Shown one piece after another: positions 17,362 to 27,166 of a stretch of 60,880 nt of DNA. The notes beneath the pieces are model-generated. The model made no database searches. It saw only the letters and a program-made list of their open reading frames with translations, and had not been told where the DNA came from. A program made the position numbers and the translations under genes. The stretch spans positions 1 to 60,880 of the forward strand of contig JAHITX010000067.1 in NCBI GenBank assembly GCA_018817425.1, written 5' to 3'. The DNA is from Pseudomonadota bacterium. GTDB taxonomy: Bacteria; Desulfobacterota; Desulfobacteria; Desulfobacterales; RPRI01. Each line of letters opens with the position of its first letter. Within the stretch, counting starts at the first letter, position 1.

Positions 17362-18720
17362 ATGAAAAACAAGCATATGTATAAACATATAATATTTATC
17401 ATAACGTTCAGTATCGTTCTATTTTTCTATGGGTGGGCACAAAGCTATACTTCTGTAACCCAGCCGCCTCCGGATACTCTGCCGTTACATACCTATTATG
17501 TGGCCACTACTGGCAATGATTCCAATCCTGGTACTATAGGCAGGCCCTTTAAAACATGGTCTAAGGCTTGGGCAGCAGTTGTAGCTGGGGATATAGTATA
17601 TATACGTGGCGGGGTTTATTATCCTGATCCTGTCACATATTGTAGTGTTGTGATGAGATACAAAAGTGGCATGCCGGGAAAATATATACGATTTTTCGCA
17701 TATCCTGGAGAAACGCCGATACTGGACTGTAGTAATATGATATACAAAGGAAGTATCCCGTTTCTTAGAGCGATAGATTTTAAAGGTGATTACTGGTATT
17801 TCAGGGGCCTGGAAATAAGAGGTGTTCCCCAATCCGTTGACCCAGTCACAGGACATGGTTATGTAAGTAAAGGCTTTGTAGCGCAGGACAGCAATTTTTG
17901 CATTTTTGAAAACTTAAATTGTCACCACAATGGTGGAACTGGTTTTCTATTGGGAGGAAATTCCAACAATAATCTAATATTAAATTCGGATTTCCATCAT
18001 AATTACGATCCTTATAGTTATGAGAATGATAAACTTTATTTTGGTGGTAATGCCGACGGTTGCGAAATTGCTGGCATTACAAAAGGGTGCAGTAATATTA
18101 TATCAGGGTGTCGGTTCTGGTGGAATTCGGATGATGGATTAGACCTCTGGCGCAATGAGGGTAATCTTATTGTCCAAAACTGTTGGTCTTTCTGGAATGG
18201 CTATCAGCCCGGAACATTTACCAGTGCAGGTGATGGCGTTGGATTCAAATTAGGTAAAACGTTTGAAGCTGGTGATAGCGTCCCTCAGAGAGTTATCAGA
18301 AATTGTGTTGCCTATGCCAATCGGAGAAGCGGTTTTGATCAAAATTACGCCAATGTATTAATGGTATTTTATAATAATACTTCATATAAAAATAGCTTCC
18401 TTGGTTTTCGGCTTTCATATTATCCCAGTAAACATATCATAAAAAACAATATCTCCTATGCTAATTATATAGTTAAATCGATTGATTATCAGGTATCTTC
18501 TGAATCTGACCAAACAAATAATTCTTGGAATGGGTTTTTAGTAACTCGTGCAGATTTTTTAACTATAGTTCCTTCAGGCATTGATGGTGCAAGGATGCCG
18601 GACGGTAAATTGCCGAATATTAATTTTCTGAAACTTGCGCCTACAAGTGGTTTAGTTGGTAAAGGTGTTGATGTTGGCTTGCCGTTTTCAGGTAGTACTC
18701 CCAATATAGGTGCTTATTAA
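17362..18720 (+). CDS. Secreted right-handed parallel beta-helix protein (DUF1565-like)
   Basis: This protein of about 452 residues has an N-terminal signal/anchor helix, then the DUF1565-type opening 'YYVATTGNDSNPGTIGRPF'. A long series of PbH1-like coils follows, rich in Asn ladders such as 'FENLNCHHNGGTGF', 'NLILNSDFHHN' and 'IISGCRFWWNSDDGLDLW'. This fold is used by pectate-lyase-type enzymes, epimerases and phage-like depolymerases. In an EPS locus it could trim or epimerise the polymer; no catalytic residues can be assigned. I chose the ATG at 17362 behind AAAGGAGG. The frame opens 18 bases earlier with TTG. Confidence 0.75.
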   Translation: MKNKHMYKHIIFIITFSIVLFFYGWAQSYTSVTQPPPDTLPLHTYYVATTGNDSNPGTIGRPFKTWSKAWAAVVAGDIVYIRGGVYYPDPVTYCSVVMRYKSGMPGKYIRFFAYPGETPILDCSNMIYKGSIPFLRAIDFKGDYWYFRGLEIRGVPQSVDPVTGHGYVSKGFVAQDSNFCIFENLNCHHNGGTGFLLGGNSNNNLILNSDFHHNYDPYSYENDKLYFGGNADGCEIAGITKGCSNIISGCRFWWNSDDGLDLWRNEGNLIVQNCWSFWNGYQPGTFTSAGDGVGFKLGKTFEAGDSVPQRVIRNCVAYANRRSGFDQNYANVLMVFYNNTSYKNSFLGFRLSYYPSKHIIKNNISYANYIVKSIDYQVSSESDQTNNSWNGFLVTRADFLTIVPSGIDGARMPDGKLPNINFLKLAPTSGLVGKGVDVGLPFSGSTPNIGAY

Positions 18721-19048
18721 AACAAATTGAAAATTAATCATTGGAGGCACTCAATGAAAGCCGCCCGTTATGCTGCAGCATTTGGTTATCAACAGGGGCA
18801 GTAGTGTGTCATATGCAGATAACTTGGCACTACAGATCTGTCTGAGATGTACGAAAAGTAGCATCAAATAAATAATGCGATAAAAATATTTTCAGTGAAG
18901 TTGTTTCTAAGGGTGTGCATCGGGCATAGCAAAAATCTTTAACATCGGACTTGAGGATAGGATAGATAGTATGGTGTAGTTAGTCGAAGATGGTGAGACT
19001 ATATCATTTTTAAACTAACAGATTTCAATTGATGTTGGAGATGACTTT
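18721..19048. other. Intergenic region with a short gene remnant
   Basis: A TGGAGG site and ATG near 18754 open a frame of only 16 codons (MKAARYAAAFGYQQGQ), which resembles the start of a zinc-dependent alcohol/sugar dehydrogenase. The rest has no supported feature. It is probably the scar of a deleted gene. Confidence 0.3.
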
Positions 19049-20365
19049 ATGCGAAGCGGTCTTCGCAATTTTATAACTAACTTCGGTTCAAAAATCATGA
19101 TGGTTCTCTTTGGGTTGGCGTCTCAATCCATTATAGCCAGATTGCTGGGTCCTTCCGGGCGCGGGTCTTATGCCGTGGCACTGCTTTTTGCGAATATTCT
19201 GACAATGCTATTTGTCGTTGGTACAGATACAGCAGGACGATACTATGTTTTAAACCGGCGTTTTACATTGTCAGAAGGTGTAACACACATATTGGTATGC
19301 GGCCTGTTAGGGTGTGTTCTATCCATAGGTGTCGGATTGCTAATAATGAAATTTCCGCTGTCGTTCCTGACAAAGTCGAGCCCCCTCTGTTTTTACTTAT
19401 CTTTAGCCACGATTCCTTTATCTCTTTTTTCATATGCATTCTTAACGTTACTTGCAGCAAACGATAAATTCGGCTGGTATTTTTTGATAGGGGCCGGAAG
19501 TTCTTTCCTCGGTTTAATTCTTAATATCGTATTTCTATGGTTTCTTCGGTTGGGGGTTGCCGGTGTTATTATGGCTCTTAGTGTTAATCAGGCAGTCACT
19601 ATCGTAGTGGTGCTCATGGTCCTGCGCATTAAATATGGATTAAAACTTGCTCGCCCCACATGGCAAGGGGTTATCGATATGTTTAGTTATGGTGGTCGAT
19701 ACTATGTGGGGAAAATCAGCAACAAAGTAAACTTTCAGATTGGTAATATAATTTTGGCATTTTTTGCAAGCCAGGCGGACATTGGCCTGTTTTCTTTGGC
19801 TGTCGGTATAACGAGCTACATCATGCTTATTCCGGATTCTCTCGGCGATATTATGATGCCGCGCATAGCAGCCGACCTTCGAGGAAAACCCGAATTGACA
19901 GCACAGGCCTGCCGTATGGTTGGTTTGATTACTGGTTCCGCCCTTTTGATACTGGTATTGTTTGCGAAGCCGATTATCATTCTTCTTTTTTCTCGAGCGT
20001 TTGAACCTATGGTGCCGATTTTACAGATTGTCACAGTCGGATTTTTCTTTCGGTCCGCTTGCAAGATGATAGAGTACTATTTCCTAATGACCAATCGCCC
20101 TGGGGTTTCGTCAACCGCAACGGCAATAGGAGTTGCAGTAAACCTGTTTTTGATGTGGTGGCTTTTGCCGATTATGGGGCTTTTTGGTGCAGCTATATCA
20201 ATGAGCATTTCATACATCATCAGCAGTTTAATCCTTGTATTGCTGTATTGCCGAAAAACAGGAACCGGATTTACGGAATTATGTTGCCAAAGGAGGACTG
20301 ATTGGCAGTTGCTTTCAGAAAGTGCTCGCAGGCTATATGTGAAATTAAACGGCCAAGTGCCATGA
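19049..20365 (+). CDS. Wzx-type polysaccharide flippase
   Basis: This 438-residue integral membrane protein of the MATE/MOP superfamily has about 12 hydrophobic segments. The N-terminal 'LASQSIIARLLGPSGRGSYA' pattern is typical of O-antigen/EPS translocases. It would move undecaprenyl-linked repeat units from the cytoplasmic to the periplasmic face. The start follows a GGAG site. It heads a co-directional run of polysaccharide genes that lasts, with interruptions, to 50 kb. Confidence 0.85.
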   Translation: MRSGLRNFITNFGSKIMMVLFGLASQSIIARLLGPSGRGSYAVALLFANILTMLFVVGTDTAGRYYVLNRRFTLSEGVTHILVCGLLGCVLSIGVGLLIMKFPLSFLTKSSPLCFYLSLATIPLSLFSYAFLTLLAANDKFGWYFLIGAGSSFLGLILNIVFLWFLRLGVAGVIMALSVNQAVTIVVVLMVLRIKYGLKLARPTWQGVIDMFSYGGRYYVGKISNKVNFQIGNIILAFFASQADIGLFSLAVGITSYIMLIPDSLGDIMMPRIAADLRGKPELTAQACRMVGLITGSALLILVLFAKPIIILLFSRAFEPMVPILQIVTVGFFFRSACKMIEYYFLMTNRPGVSSTATAIGVAVNLFLMWWLLPIMGLFGAAISMSISYIISSLILVLLYCRKTGTGFTELCCQRRTDWQLLSESARRLYVKLNGQVP

Positions 20366-20411
20366 AAGGACGGATTAAGGTTTGATGACTGCTGAACGGT
20401 ATAATAAATAA

Positions 20412-21158
20412 ATGCGTACTGTAGAATTATATGAAAATACAGTAAAAAAGAAAGATGAGCCGTCGCTATTGCGTATTGAGGTCGAAAAAGCACGGCAAGG
20501 CTACAAGATTGCCAAAAATACAGGCCTTTTTTGCACACCAAAGGTGATTGATTATGATGAGGTTTCGGGAATAGTAATTTTCGAAAGGCTCCGTGGACTT
20601 CAAATGATGAAGGACATATTAGCCTTTTCGCCCACTATGGAGTTGGTATCTCGTATTGGAAAAGTATTAGCAGAGATTCATAGCAATTTGATACTACCCG
20701 ACGAGATGCGAAAACCACTTCCTGACGAGTTTCAGGCTCCCGGTGATTCGCAGGTATTTATTCATGGTGATTTTAATGTGGAAAACGTTCTTTTTATGGG
20801 CCAATATGACACAATCGCTGTAATAGATTGGCAGATGACCTCAGTACATGGTGGTGAGGCAACTTGGGGAACGCGATTCTTTGATATTGCATGGTTCATC
20901 AATACGTTATTTTACCGCCCAATATACCGATATATAGGTGCCTTGCATGAGGCGCCTTGGGCGCAAATTTTTCTCCGAAGTTATTCAGAAGCCTCGAAAG
21001 AAGCCATCAATGAAGACCAGTTTCGATCGTACATGGAAAGGTTCTTTAGACTGAAAATGGCCCAAAGGCGATCATCATTAAATCCATTACAAAGAATGTC
21101 GTTGGTACCAGCAAACTCCCGTTTCTTTCGATTTATAAAGTCATTTAAACTTCAATAG
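20412..21158 (+). CDS. APH-like phosphotransferase (small-molecule or sugar kinase)
   Basis: This 248-residue protein is of the aminoglycoside-phosphotransferase/choline-kinase fold. The catalytic loop HGDFNVENVLF and the metal-binding IDWQ segment are present. The N-lobe is shorter than usual (family proteins are ~300 residues), with no clear glycine loop. In polysaccharide loci such kinases are thought to phosphorylate a sugar or lipid precursor; the substrate is unknown here. It lies 46 bases after wzx, and the methyltransferase start follows within 12 bases. Confidence 0.7.
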   Translation: MRTVELYENTVKKKDEPSLLRIEVEKARQGYKIAKNTGLFCTPKVIDYDEVSGIVIFERLRGLQMMKDILAFSPTMELVSRIGKVLAEIHSNLILPDEMRKPLPDEFQAPGDSQVFIHGDFNVENVLFMGQYDTIAVIDWQMTSVHGGEATWGTRFFDIAWFINTLFYRPIYRYIGALHEAPWAQIFLRSYSEASKEAINEDQFRSYMERFFRLKMAQRRSSLNPLQRMSLVPANSRFFRFIKSFKLQ

Positions 21159-21169
21159 AGGTGTTCCAG

Positions 21170-21892
21170 ATGTATGCAAATTATCGAGATTCACACAAGA
21201 GACATGACAAAGGAGTTTCATATGATAATGAATTCCAAAAGAACCCTCATCGTTCGTTAGTATGGGAATTGGAGCGAAAAGTTCTTGATGATATCTTACG
21301 CCGCTTCATGGTGGCACGACTCTTCCGTCACCTTGACTTTGCATGTGGAACAGGTAGGATTATCGCCTATCTTGAGGATAGGATGGCTTCGTCCTATGGA
21401 GTCGATATATCACCATCTATGTTGGACGTTGCGAAAAAGAAAGTTAAGCGAGCGACTATTATTGAAGCAGATCTTACACGTAATGATGTTCTGGGTGATC
21501 ATCAATTTGACCTTATCACAGCTTTTCGTTTTTTCCCGAATGCGGAATATAAGTTGCGATTTGAAGTTATAAACGTTTTAATGAAACACTTAACTACAGA
21601 TGGATATCTTGTTTTTAATAACCATAAAAACGATGGCAGCCTTTTGAATCGCATTGGTCGGTTTTTCGGCCGTGATGGATACAATGGAATGCCCAATAAT
21701 GAGGTTGATGAACTGTTGAAGTTGGCTGGCCTGAAGGTCGAAAAAGTTTACCCAATCGGTTTTATGCCGGCAACGGAACTCCGTTTGATTCTTCCTCAGT
21801 CATTACTTCGTCCTATTGAAAACGCCGCTCTGGAATTAAAAATATTTCCCAATCTTGCGCAGGATCTTGTTTTTGTTTGCAGGCGGTTATAG
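21170..21892 (+). CDS. Class I SAM-dependent methyltransferase
   Basis: This 240-residue protein has a Rossmann-like methyltransferase core: motif I LDFACGTGRI, then the acidic 'GVDISPSMLDVA' loop and 'FDLITAFRFF'. It probably methylates a sugar residue or a carrier intermediate. I prefer the ATG at 21170, preceded by AGAGGTG; a GTG at 21161 would add three residues. It appears co-transcribed with the kinase upstream. The substrate cannot be inferred. Confidence 0.78.
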   Translation: MYANYRDSHKRHDKGVSYDNEFQKNPHRSLVWELERKVLDDILRRFMVARLFRHLDFACGTGRIIAYLEDRMASSYGVDISPSMLDVAKKKVKRATIIEADLTRNDVLGDHQFDLITAFRFFPNAEYKLRFEVINVLMKHLTTDGYLVFNNHKNDGSLLNRIGRFFGRDGYNGMPNNEVDELLKLAGLKVEKVYPIGFMPATELRLILPQSLLRPIENAALELKIFPNLAQDLVFVCRRL

Positions 21893-22137
21893 CATTAGAG
21901 GAAACCCGTAAGAAGTTATCGATAGCATAAAACGGCTGGTGGGCCCCTCGATAACTAATATTGAACGTTTATTTAATTGGCACATGCCCTCAAAATCGGG
22001 TAGGAAACCCTTGGTGGGAAGTACTGACCTATTATTCAAGGATTGTTAAATGGGAAATTCAATATCATGATTGCCATCATGTGTAGAGTGACGCCAAAGG
22101 CGGGTTCGTATGTTTTTGCGTGTGGAAGCTTTCCTAA

Positions 22138-23298
22138 ATGAACCAGATCGAGTCAGATAAAGTAAAAATTATCATTGGTGGTGATGTATGTCCGGCAGGA
22201 GATTCTCTCAGATTATTTGAGGAGGGGGACGCCACTGGGTTATTCGGATCTTTTCTATTAGAGTTCTCAAAGGCAGATTGTGTTGTGTTGAATTTAGAAT
22301 GTCCATTATTCGATGGTGATTCGCCTATTGTCAAGGACGGACCGGTGCTGAAGGCTTCGACTCGGAGTATTAATGCACTTAAAGCCGCGTCCATTGATGC
22401 AGTCAATCTTGCCAACAATCATGCACTGGATCACTGCGAGGTCGGATTGCGAAGTACCATAGAAGTGTGTAACCACTCTGGAATTCAGACAATTGGTGCT
22501 GGCGTGAATCTCGAAGCTGCACGACGAATCCATGTCATTAATAAAAAAGGGGTCAAAATAGGATTCTTAGCACTTGCAGAACATGAGTTTTCTATTGCTG
22601 GCACTGATTGTTGGGGAGTAAATCCGCTAGACCTGATCGATTATGTGCGGAACATCAAACAGAATATTAATAAATGGGATCATCTTATTGTCTTGCTGCA
22701 TGGGGGGGCTGAAAACTATCCATTGCCGAGCCCGCGCTTGATGGATACCTGTCGCTTTCTTATAGAGATGGGTGCGAATGCAGTAGTTTGCCAGCATTCA
22801 CACTGCGCGGGCTGCTATGAAGAGTATCTTGGAGGCTTTATTGTCTATGGACAAGGCAACTTGCTGTTTGATTACCCGAACCAAGCAGCATCATGGTATG
22901 TGGGCTTTTTAGTTAATTTAGAAATAGAGAAAAACGGGAAAACAAGATTTTCTATTCTGCCCTTTCAGCAGTCTAGAGGGGCGATAGGGATTAGCCGGCT
23001 CCCGGAAGAAGAAGAAAAAGAATTTTTAAATACGATCCGTCTACGGTCAAAGAGTATTATTGAGCAAGGTTTTGTAAAATCTCAGTGGGAAAAATTCTGT
23101 AAAGAACATCACTATTATTACATTAATAAAACTTTGGGTCATAACCGCATCGTCAGATGGCTCAACCGAACAGGTACGATTACCCGACTTCTTTACTCCC
23201 AACGCTCATTACTCGGGATTCATAACATATTATCCTGTGAATCTAACAGAGAAGTAATGGAGTTGATATTTGAGATGATGGAAAGTAAGAAATTGTGA
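22138..23298 (+). CDS. CapA-family (poly-gamma-glutamate synthesis-type) protein
   Basis: This 386-residue protein belongs to the CapA/PgsA metallophosphoesterase-like family. The motifs in order are 'IIIGGDVCPAGD', 'NLECPLF', 'NLANNHALDHCEVGL', 'LLHGGAENYP' and 'CQHSHCAGCYE' with 'YGQGNLLFD'. Unlike classical CapA there is no N-terminal signal or transmembrane helix, so it should be cytoplasmic. The usual partners CapB/CapC are absent; an ATP-grasp enzyme lies two genes downstream instead. A run of seven G at 22702-22708 is inside the coding sequence. The function in this locus is unknown. Confidence 0.82.
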   Translation: MNQIESDKVKIIIGGDVCPAGDSLRLFEEGDATGLFGSFLLEFSKADCVVLNLECPLFDGDSPIVKDGPVLKASTRSINALKAASIDAVNLANNHALDHCEVGLRSTIEVCNHSGIQTIGAGVNLEAARRIHVINKKGVKIGFLALAEHEFSIAGTDCWGVNPLDLIDYVRNIKQNINKWDHLIVLLHGGAENYPLPSPRLMDTCRFLIEMGANAVVCQHSHCAGCYEEYLGGFIVYGQGNLLFDYPNQAASWYVGFLVNLEIEKNGKTRFSILPFQQSRGAIGISRLPEEEEKEFLNTIRLRSKSIIEQGFVKSQWEKFCKEHHYYYINKTLGHNRIVRWLNRTGTITRLLYSQRSLLGIHNILSCESNREVMELIFEMMESKKL

Positions 23299-23305
23299 GG
23301 CACGT

Positions 23306-24445
23306 TTGACTATCCTCTCAACATATCGGTTTTTTTCGGATCTATCAAAGACGGCTGTTAAGGCACACAAAATCAGTGAGAGGATTCTTGTGCTTGAGAG
23401 TGATGACTGGGGGTCTATTAGGTCGAGTTCAAAGGGAAACTATGACCGGCTTTGTGAGTTGGGCTGGCCAATGGGACTATCGCCGCTCAATTTTGACGCT
23501 CTTGAAACATCAGATGATTTAGCAGCCATGTTGGACACTCTGCATTCCTTTCGCGATGGCCACGGAAATCCTGCTTGTCTGACTGCTAACACGATACTTG
23601 CAAATCCTGACTTTGAACGAATTAGAATGTCGGACTTCAAAAGTTATCATTATATACCAGTCGTTGAATCTATAAAGGATGACCCGTTAAGAAAGGATTT
23701 ACCGGCATTATGGGTGCAAGGGATAAATCAGCGCACATATTTGCCGCAGCTGCATGCTCGCGAACATATTTGCTGGTGGAGATGGTTAGAGGCGTTGCGC
23801 AGGGGGTCGGAAGAAGCACGCGTAACCTTTGAAATGCGGATGTGTGGCGTTCCCCTATCATCTTCAAAAGAAAACCAGAGTTTTTTTACACCACTGTATG
23901 TGGAGAATAAAGAACTGCTTCATTTCCAGGTGGACTTGAAAACTCTTATTGAGGATGGTTACAGACTATTCATAGAGACTTTCGGGTTTCCACCATTGAG
24001 CACGGTTCCACCTAACCATTATTGGTCGGACGAAGCAGAGATGATTTGGGCAAAATTGGGAATTCGCTATATTCAGGGTGCTGCCAGGCAAAAAATGGGT
24101 TCAGGGGAGATAGACGTGAAACCCCATACAAGGTTCCATTTTTCAGGTGAAAAGAATATTCATAATATGGTTTACCTGGTCAGAAATGTTGCCTTTGAAC
24201 CTTGCTTATCTCCAGGGATTAATTGGGTTAAGAAGGCTATGAAGAAAATCCAGTTCGCCTTCTGGAACCATCAGCCGGCTATAATAAACACTCATCGTTT
24301 CAACTATATAGGATCTATTAACAGAGCTAACAGAGAATATGGCCTTGAGCAATTGTCATATCTTCTTCAAGGTGTTATAAAAAAATGGCCAGATGTAATA
24401 TTTATGAATTCTCCTGCTCTGGGGCGAGATCTTGAAGCAACTTAA
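23306..24445 (+). CDS. Polysaccharide-deacetylase-like (beta/alpha barrel) protein
   Basis: A 379-residue protein that begins with 'ILVLESDDWGSIRSS'. The DDW segment and the later 'HAREHICWWRWLEAL' resemble the metal-binding Asp-Asp and His-x3-His pattern of the NodB/glycoside-hydrolase-deacetylase superfamily. I therefore infer de-N- or de-O-acetylation of a sugar, with moderate certainty. The start is TTG at 23306 behind GTGAGG, 8 bases after the capA-like stop, which supports tight coupling. There is no signal peptide. Confidence 0.6.
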   Translation: MTILSTYRFFSDLSKTAVKAHKISERILVLESDDWGSIRSSSKGNYDRLCELGWPMGLSPLNFDALETSDDLAAMLDTLHSFRDGHGNPACLTANTILANPDFERIRMSDFKSYHYIPVVESIKDDPLRKDLPALWVQGINQRTYLPQLHAREHICWWRWLEALRRGSEEARVTFEMRMCGVPLSSSKENQSFFTPLYVENKELLHFQVDLKTLIEDGYRLFIETFGFPPLSTVPPNHYWSDEAEMIWAKLGIRYIQGAARQKMGSGEIDVKPHTRFHFSGEKNIHNMVYLVRNVAFEPCLSPGINWVKKAMKKIQFAFWNHQPAIINTHRFNYIGSINRANREYGLEQLSYLLQGVIKKWPDVIFMNSPALGRDLEAT

Positions 24446-24501
24446 TTCGAAAACAATTAAATCGAAATACAACCTACTCTCCAGTCGAAAGGGCTGTTAC
24501 T

Positions 24502-25551
24502 ATGAAGCTACATGAAATTAAGATTGCAATAGGTAAAAACGGCTCTATGTGGCATGATAAGCTTGCACAGGCGTTCGATAAGAGAATAGACCAGGGCCAA
24601 ATAGTAAATTATAGTATTATTGACATAGATCATAATGATTGGATCAAAACCGTAGAACAGTTTGATGTTGTTATATGGAAACCAGCTTATTTGGGCGCTG
24701 TATCAGCCAGTTACTTAAAAGAAAAAATCTACTTTATTGAAAAACATATGGGTAAGCTCGTTATACCAAATTTCGACTCAATCTGGCATTTTGAAAGCAA
24801 AATTGCCCAAAGCTATATTTTTAAATATCATGCGATTCCGTCTCCAAAGACTATAGTCACTTTTGACTACAAAAATGCAAAGGAATTAATTGACCAAATG
24901 GAACTGCCTGCTGTGCTTAAGGAATCCTTTGGCTCTAGCAGCGAAAATGTTTATATTGTAAAAAATAGAAGGAAGTTGAACGGAATTGTCGCCAACATTT
25001 TCTGTCAGCAATTGTGGGATGAAAGCCGAGCGAAATTGAATTCAATTTATAAAACATTTTTTCGAAACATAACAAATCTTTGGGCTTGGAAAAAAATATG
25101 GCAGGTTATCTCTGGCAGTGAACGGTTTGCTGTTTCGTATTGGCAAGAATTCGTATCAGGGAATTCTGCTGATTTAAGGATTACGGTTATTGGTGATCGA
25201 TTTGCCTATGCCTTCTGGCGCAAGAATCGACCCAACGATTTCAGGGCAAGTGGAAGTGGCCTTATTGATTATAAACACGACATTCCTGAAGCCCCTTTAA
25301 GGTATTGTTTGCAAATGAACAAGAGGTTCTCTTTTGATTCAATGGCTTACGATATCCTCTTTACAGAGAGCGGAAATTTTGTTGTCGTAGAAATGTCGTA
25401 TGGGTATATTGATGCTGCCCTATACAAAGCAAATGGCTATTTTGAACTTCTTGAGAAAGGAAACCTATGTTTTCATGAAGGGCATACTTGGCCGCAAGAA
25501 CTCTGGATTGAATGGTCGCTAATAAGAGTAAATAATTTTTACTGCGGGTAA
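24502..25551 (+). CDS. ATP-grasp domain protein
   Basis: This 349-residue protein has ATP-grasp features: 'LPAVLKESFGSSSENVYIV' (the lysine plus serine-rich nucleotide loop), 'DLRITVIGDRFAYAFWRKN', and 'SGNFVVVEMSYGY', which corresponds to the magnesium-binding strand. ATP-grasp ligases of the RimK type join a carboxylate to an amine. In an EPS locus, next to a CapA-like protein, it may attach an amino acid or make a short peptide on the polymer; that is inference. It is full length and well spaced from its neighbours. Confidence 0.7.
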   Translation: MKLHEIKIAIGKNGSMWHDKLAQAFDKRIDQGQIVNYSIIDIDHNDWIKTVEQFDVVIWKPAYLGAVSASYLKEKIYFIEKHMGKLVIPNFDSIWHFESKIAQSYIFKYHAIPSPKTIVTFDYKNAKELIDQMELPAVLKESFGSSSENVYIVKNRRKLNGIVANIFCQQLWDESRAKLNSIYKTFFRNITNLWAWKKIWQVISGSERFAVSYWQEFVSGNSADLRITVIGDRFAYAFWRKNRPNDFRASGSGLIDYKHDIPEAPLRYCLQMNKRFSFDSMAYDILFTESGNFVVVEMSYGYIDAALYKANGYFELLEKGNLCFHEGHTWPQELWIEWSLIRVNNFYCG

Positions 25552-25556
25552 TAGCC

Positions 25557-25934
25557 ATGATACATCCTCTCAGCGCGTTTAAACCTGTAAATTTGATCAT
25601 GCTGTTCCTTATTGTACCATCTATTTTTTGGTTCCGAGAAACATTGGAGGCAATTTCAAAGTTCTATAGTTTCATATCAGTACAGGACATTGAGCATTAT
25701 TATTATGGTGATAAAAAGCTTAATAGCTGCTGTCATATTTGTTTTGATGATGGGGACAGAACAGTCTACGAAAACGCATTCCCTGTGTTGAAATCAATGA
25801 TATTGATGGATATCAAGCAGGTAATAAAGTCCTTGAAATCAGCAAATAAAGAAATAGAGATCCCGAAACTGAATATGAATATATCGCAGTTGATTGAATT
25901 GCATAAATCCAACATTAAACTATCATTTGAGTAG
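25557..25934 (+). pseudogene. Polysaccharide deacetylase with internal deletion
   Basis: The 125-residue frame keeps the N-terminus of a NodB-type deacetylase ('CCHICFDDGDRTVYENAFPVLKSM', where FDDGD is the metal/catalytic motif). It then jumps to a short tail ('QLIELHKSNIKLSFE'). A functional deacetylase needs about 200-250 residues with a second His pair, which is absent. The join near 25795 is in frame, so an internal deletion is likely. It lies between the ATP-grasp and ligase genes with only a few bases on each side. Confidence 0.6.
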
Positions 25935-25940
25935 AGTGTC

Positions 25941-27155
25941 ATGACTTCAATTATATTATATCTGTACATTATTATTGTATGCTATACACCACTTGTGAGT
26001 AAATTATTACCCAAATTTGAAACCCTCGGTATTCATTATGAATGGTTTTTGTTTTTTACGTTAATCATAGCCTTTGTTCCTTACGTTCTTCTAATAAAGC
26101 GGCATTTCAAATTATTTAATGCCTGGATTTTCTTTATTGCCTTTTATGGGATGGTTGCTATCGCATCAGTATATTGGTCAACATATTCTTATGACATGAA
26201 AACTATGAGGGAATTGTTTCGTTCCGTTATAGTTCCCCTGTGTATTTCAATGTTCGCACTGAACATATTTGAAGAAAAGCAAAATGTTTACAGTTACATA
26301 AGGCATTTTATAATTGCTTCTTTCTTACTATCTTTAGTGAGTATTTATCAGATTTTATCGGGTGTTGGCGTAATGACAACTGATCTGGGGGCAGCTCGAG
26401 CTGTCGGCACTTTAAATAATCCGAATGCCCTGGCCATATTTCTGGTTCTTTCAATTCCTTGTATTCTATATGCAATAGAAAAACGAATGTTTCCGAAAAT
26501 GATTGGTCTAATTATCGCTGCCAGCGTTGTGGCCGGAGTCATATCTACCGTATCCAGAAAAGGTATTGTCACGATGGTTCTCGCATTTTTCCTATACTAC
26601 CTATTGCAAAAGAAATTTAAAAAGGTACTGGTGGTTGGAGCAATATTTGTTTTAATTAGTCTGATGGTTTCAGGGTACGCGATGATTACAGATAGATTCG
26701 CAGAAAAAGCGCTTAACAAAGATTTTATCTCGAAAAAGAATATGGCTTATGCCGGTTGGGTTCTATTTAAAAAAAGCCCCTTGATAGGAACAGGCTACAG
26801 AGGATACTATGAAAATTTTTGGAAGTCCTTTCCAAAGCAACATTTGAAAAAATTTGATGCGCACAATATGTATGTAACGGCTCTCTCTGATTATGGGCTC
26901 ATCGGTTTTATGCCATTTATTGCTATATTTATTTATCCTCTGTTAGCATCGTTCAAAGATATACGCGCAAAACCCCATATAGGTGATGTATATACAAGGG
27001 ACATGGGAATTATTTGCATCGTCTCTATATTGCCTTTTATGATAAGCGGTTACTTTGCCGGGGGTTTGATTTATGAATATGTCTATTTTTCTATTATATA
27101 CTCAAATGCCGCGATTGTTTTATCTGGCCATAACATAGATAATTCTTCAGAGTAA
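25941..27155 (+). CDS. O-antigen ligase / Wzy-like polymerase
   Basis: This 404-residue membrane protein has about ten transmembrane segments and one large periplasmic loop. The loop contains 'SPLIGTGYRGYYENF' and 'FDAHNMYVTALSDYGLIGF'; the G-x-G and H-N-x-Y pattern is diagnostic of the Wzy_C/O-antigen ligase family. It either polymerises repeat units or ligates them. With Wzx upstream and a chain-length protein at 47.8 kb, polymerase is the more likely role. Confidence 0.83.
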   Translation: MTSIILYLYIIIVCYTPLVSKLLPKFETLGIHYEWFLFFTLIIAFVPYVLLIKRHFKLFNAWIFFIAFYGMVAIASVYWSTYSYDMKTMRELFRSVIVPLCISMFALNIFEEKQNVYSYIRHFIIASFLLSLVSIYQILSGVGVMTTDLGAARAVGTLNNPNALAIFLVLSIPCILYAIEKRMFPKMIGLIIAASVVAGVISTVSRKGIVTMVLAFFLYYLLQKKFKKVLVVGAIFVLISLMVSGYAMITDRFAEKALNKDFISKKNMAYAGWVLFKKSPLIGTGYRGYYENFWKSFPKQHLKKFDAHNMYVTALSDYGLIGFMPFIAIFIYPLLASFKDIRAKPHIGDVYTRDMGIICIVSILPFMISGYFAGGLIYEYVYFSIIYSNAAIVLSGHNIDNSSE

Positions 27156-27166
27156 CTAAGGCATTC

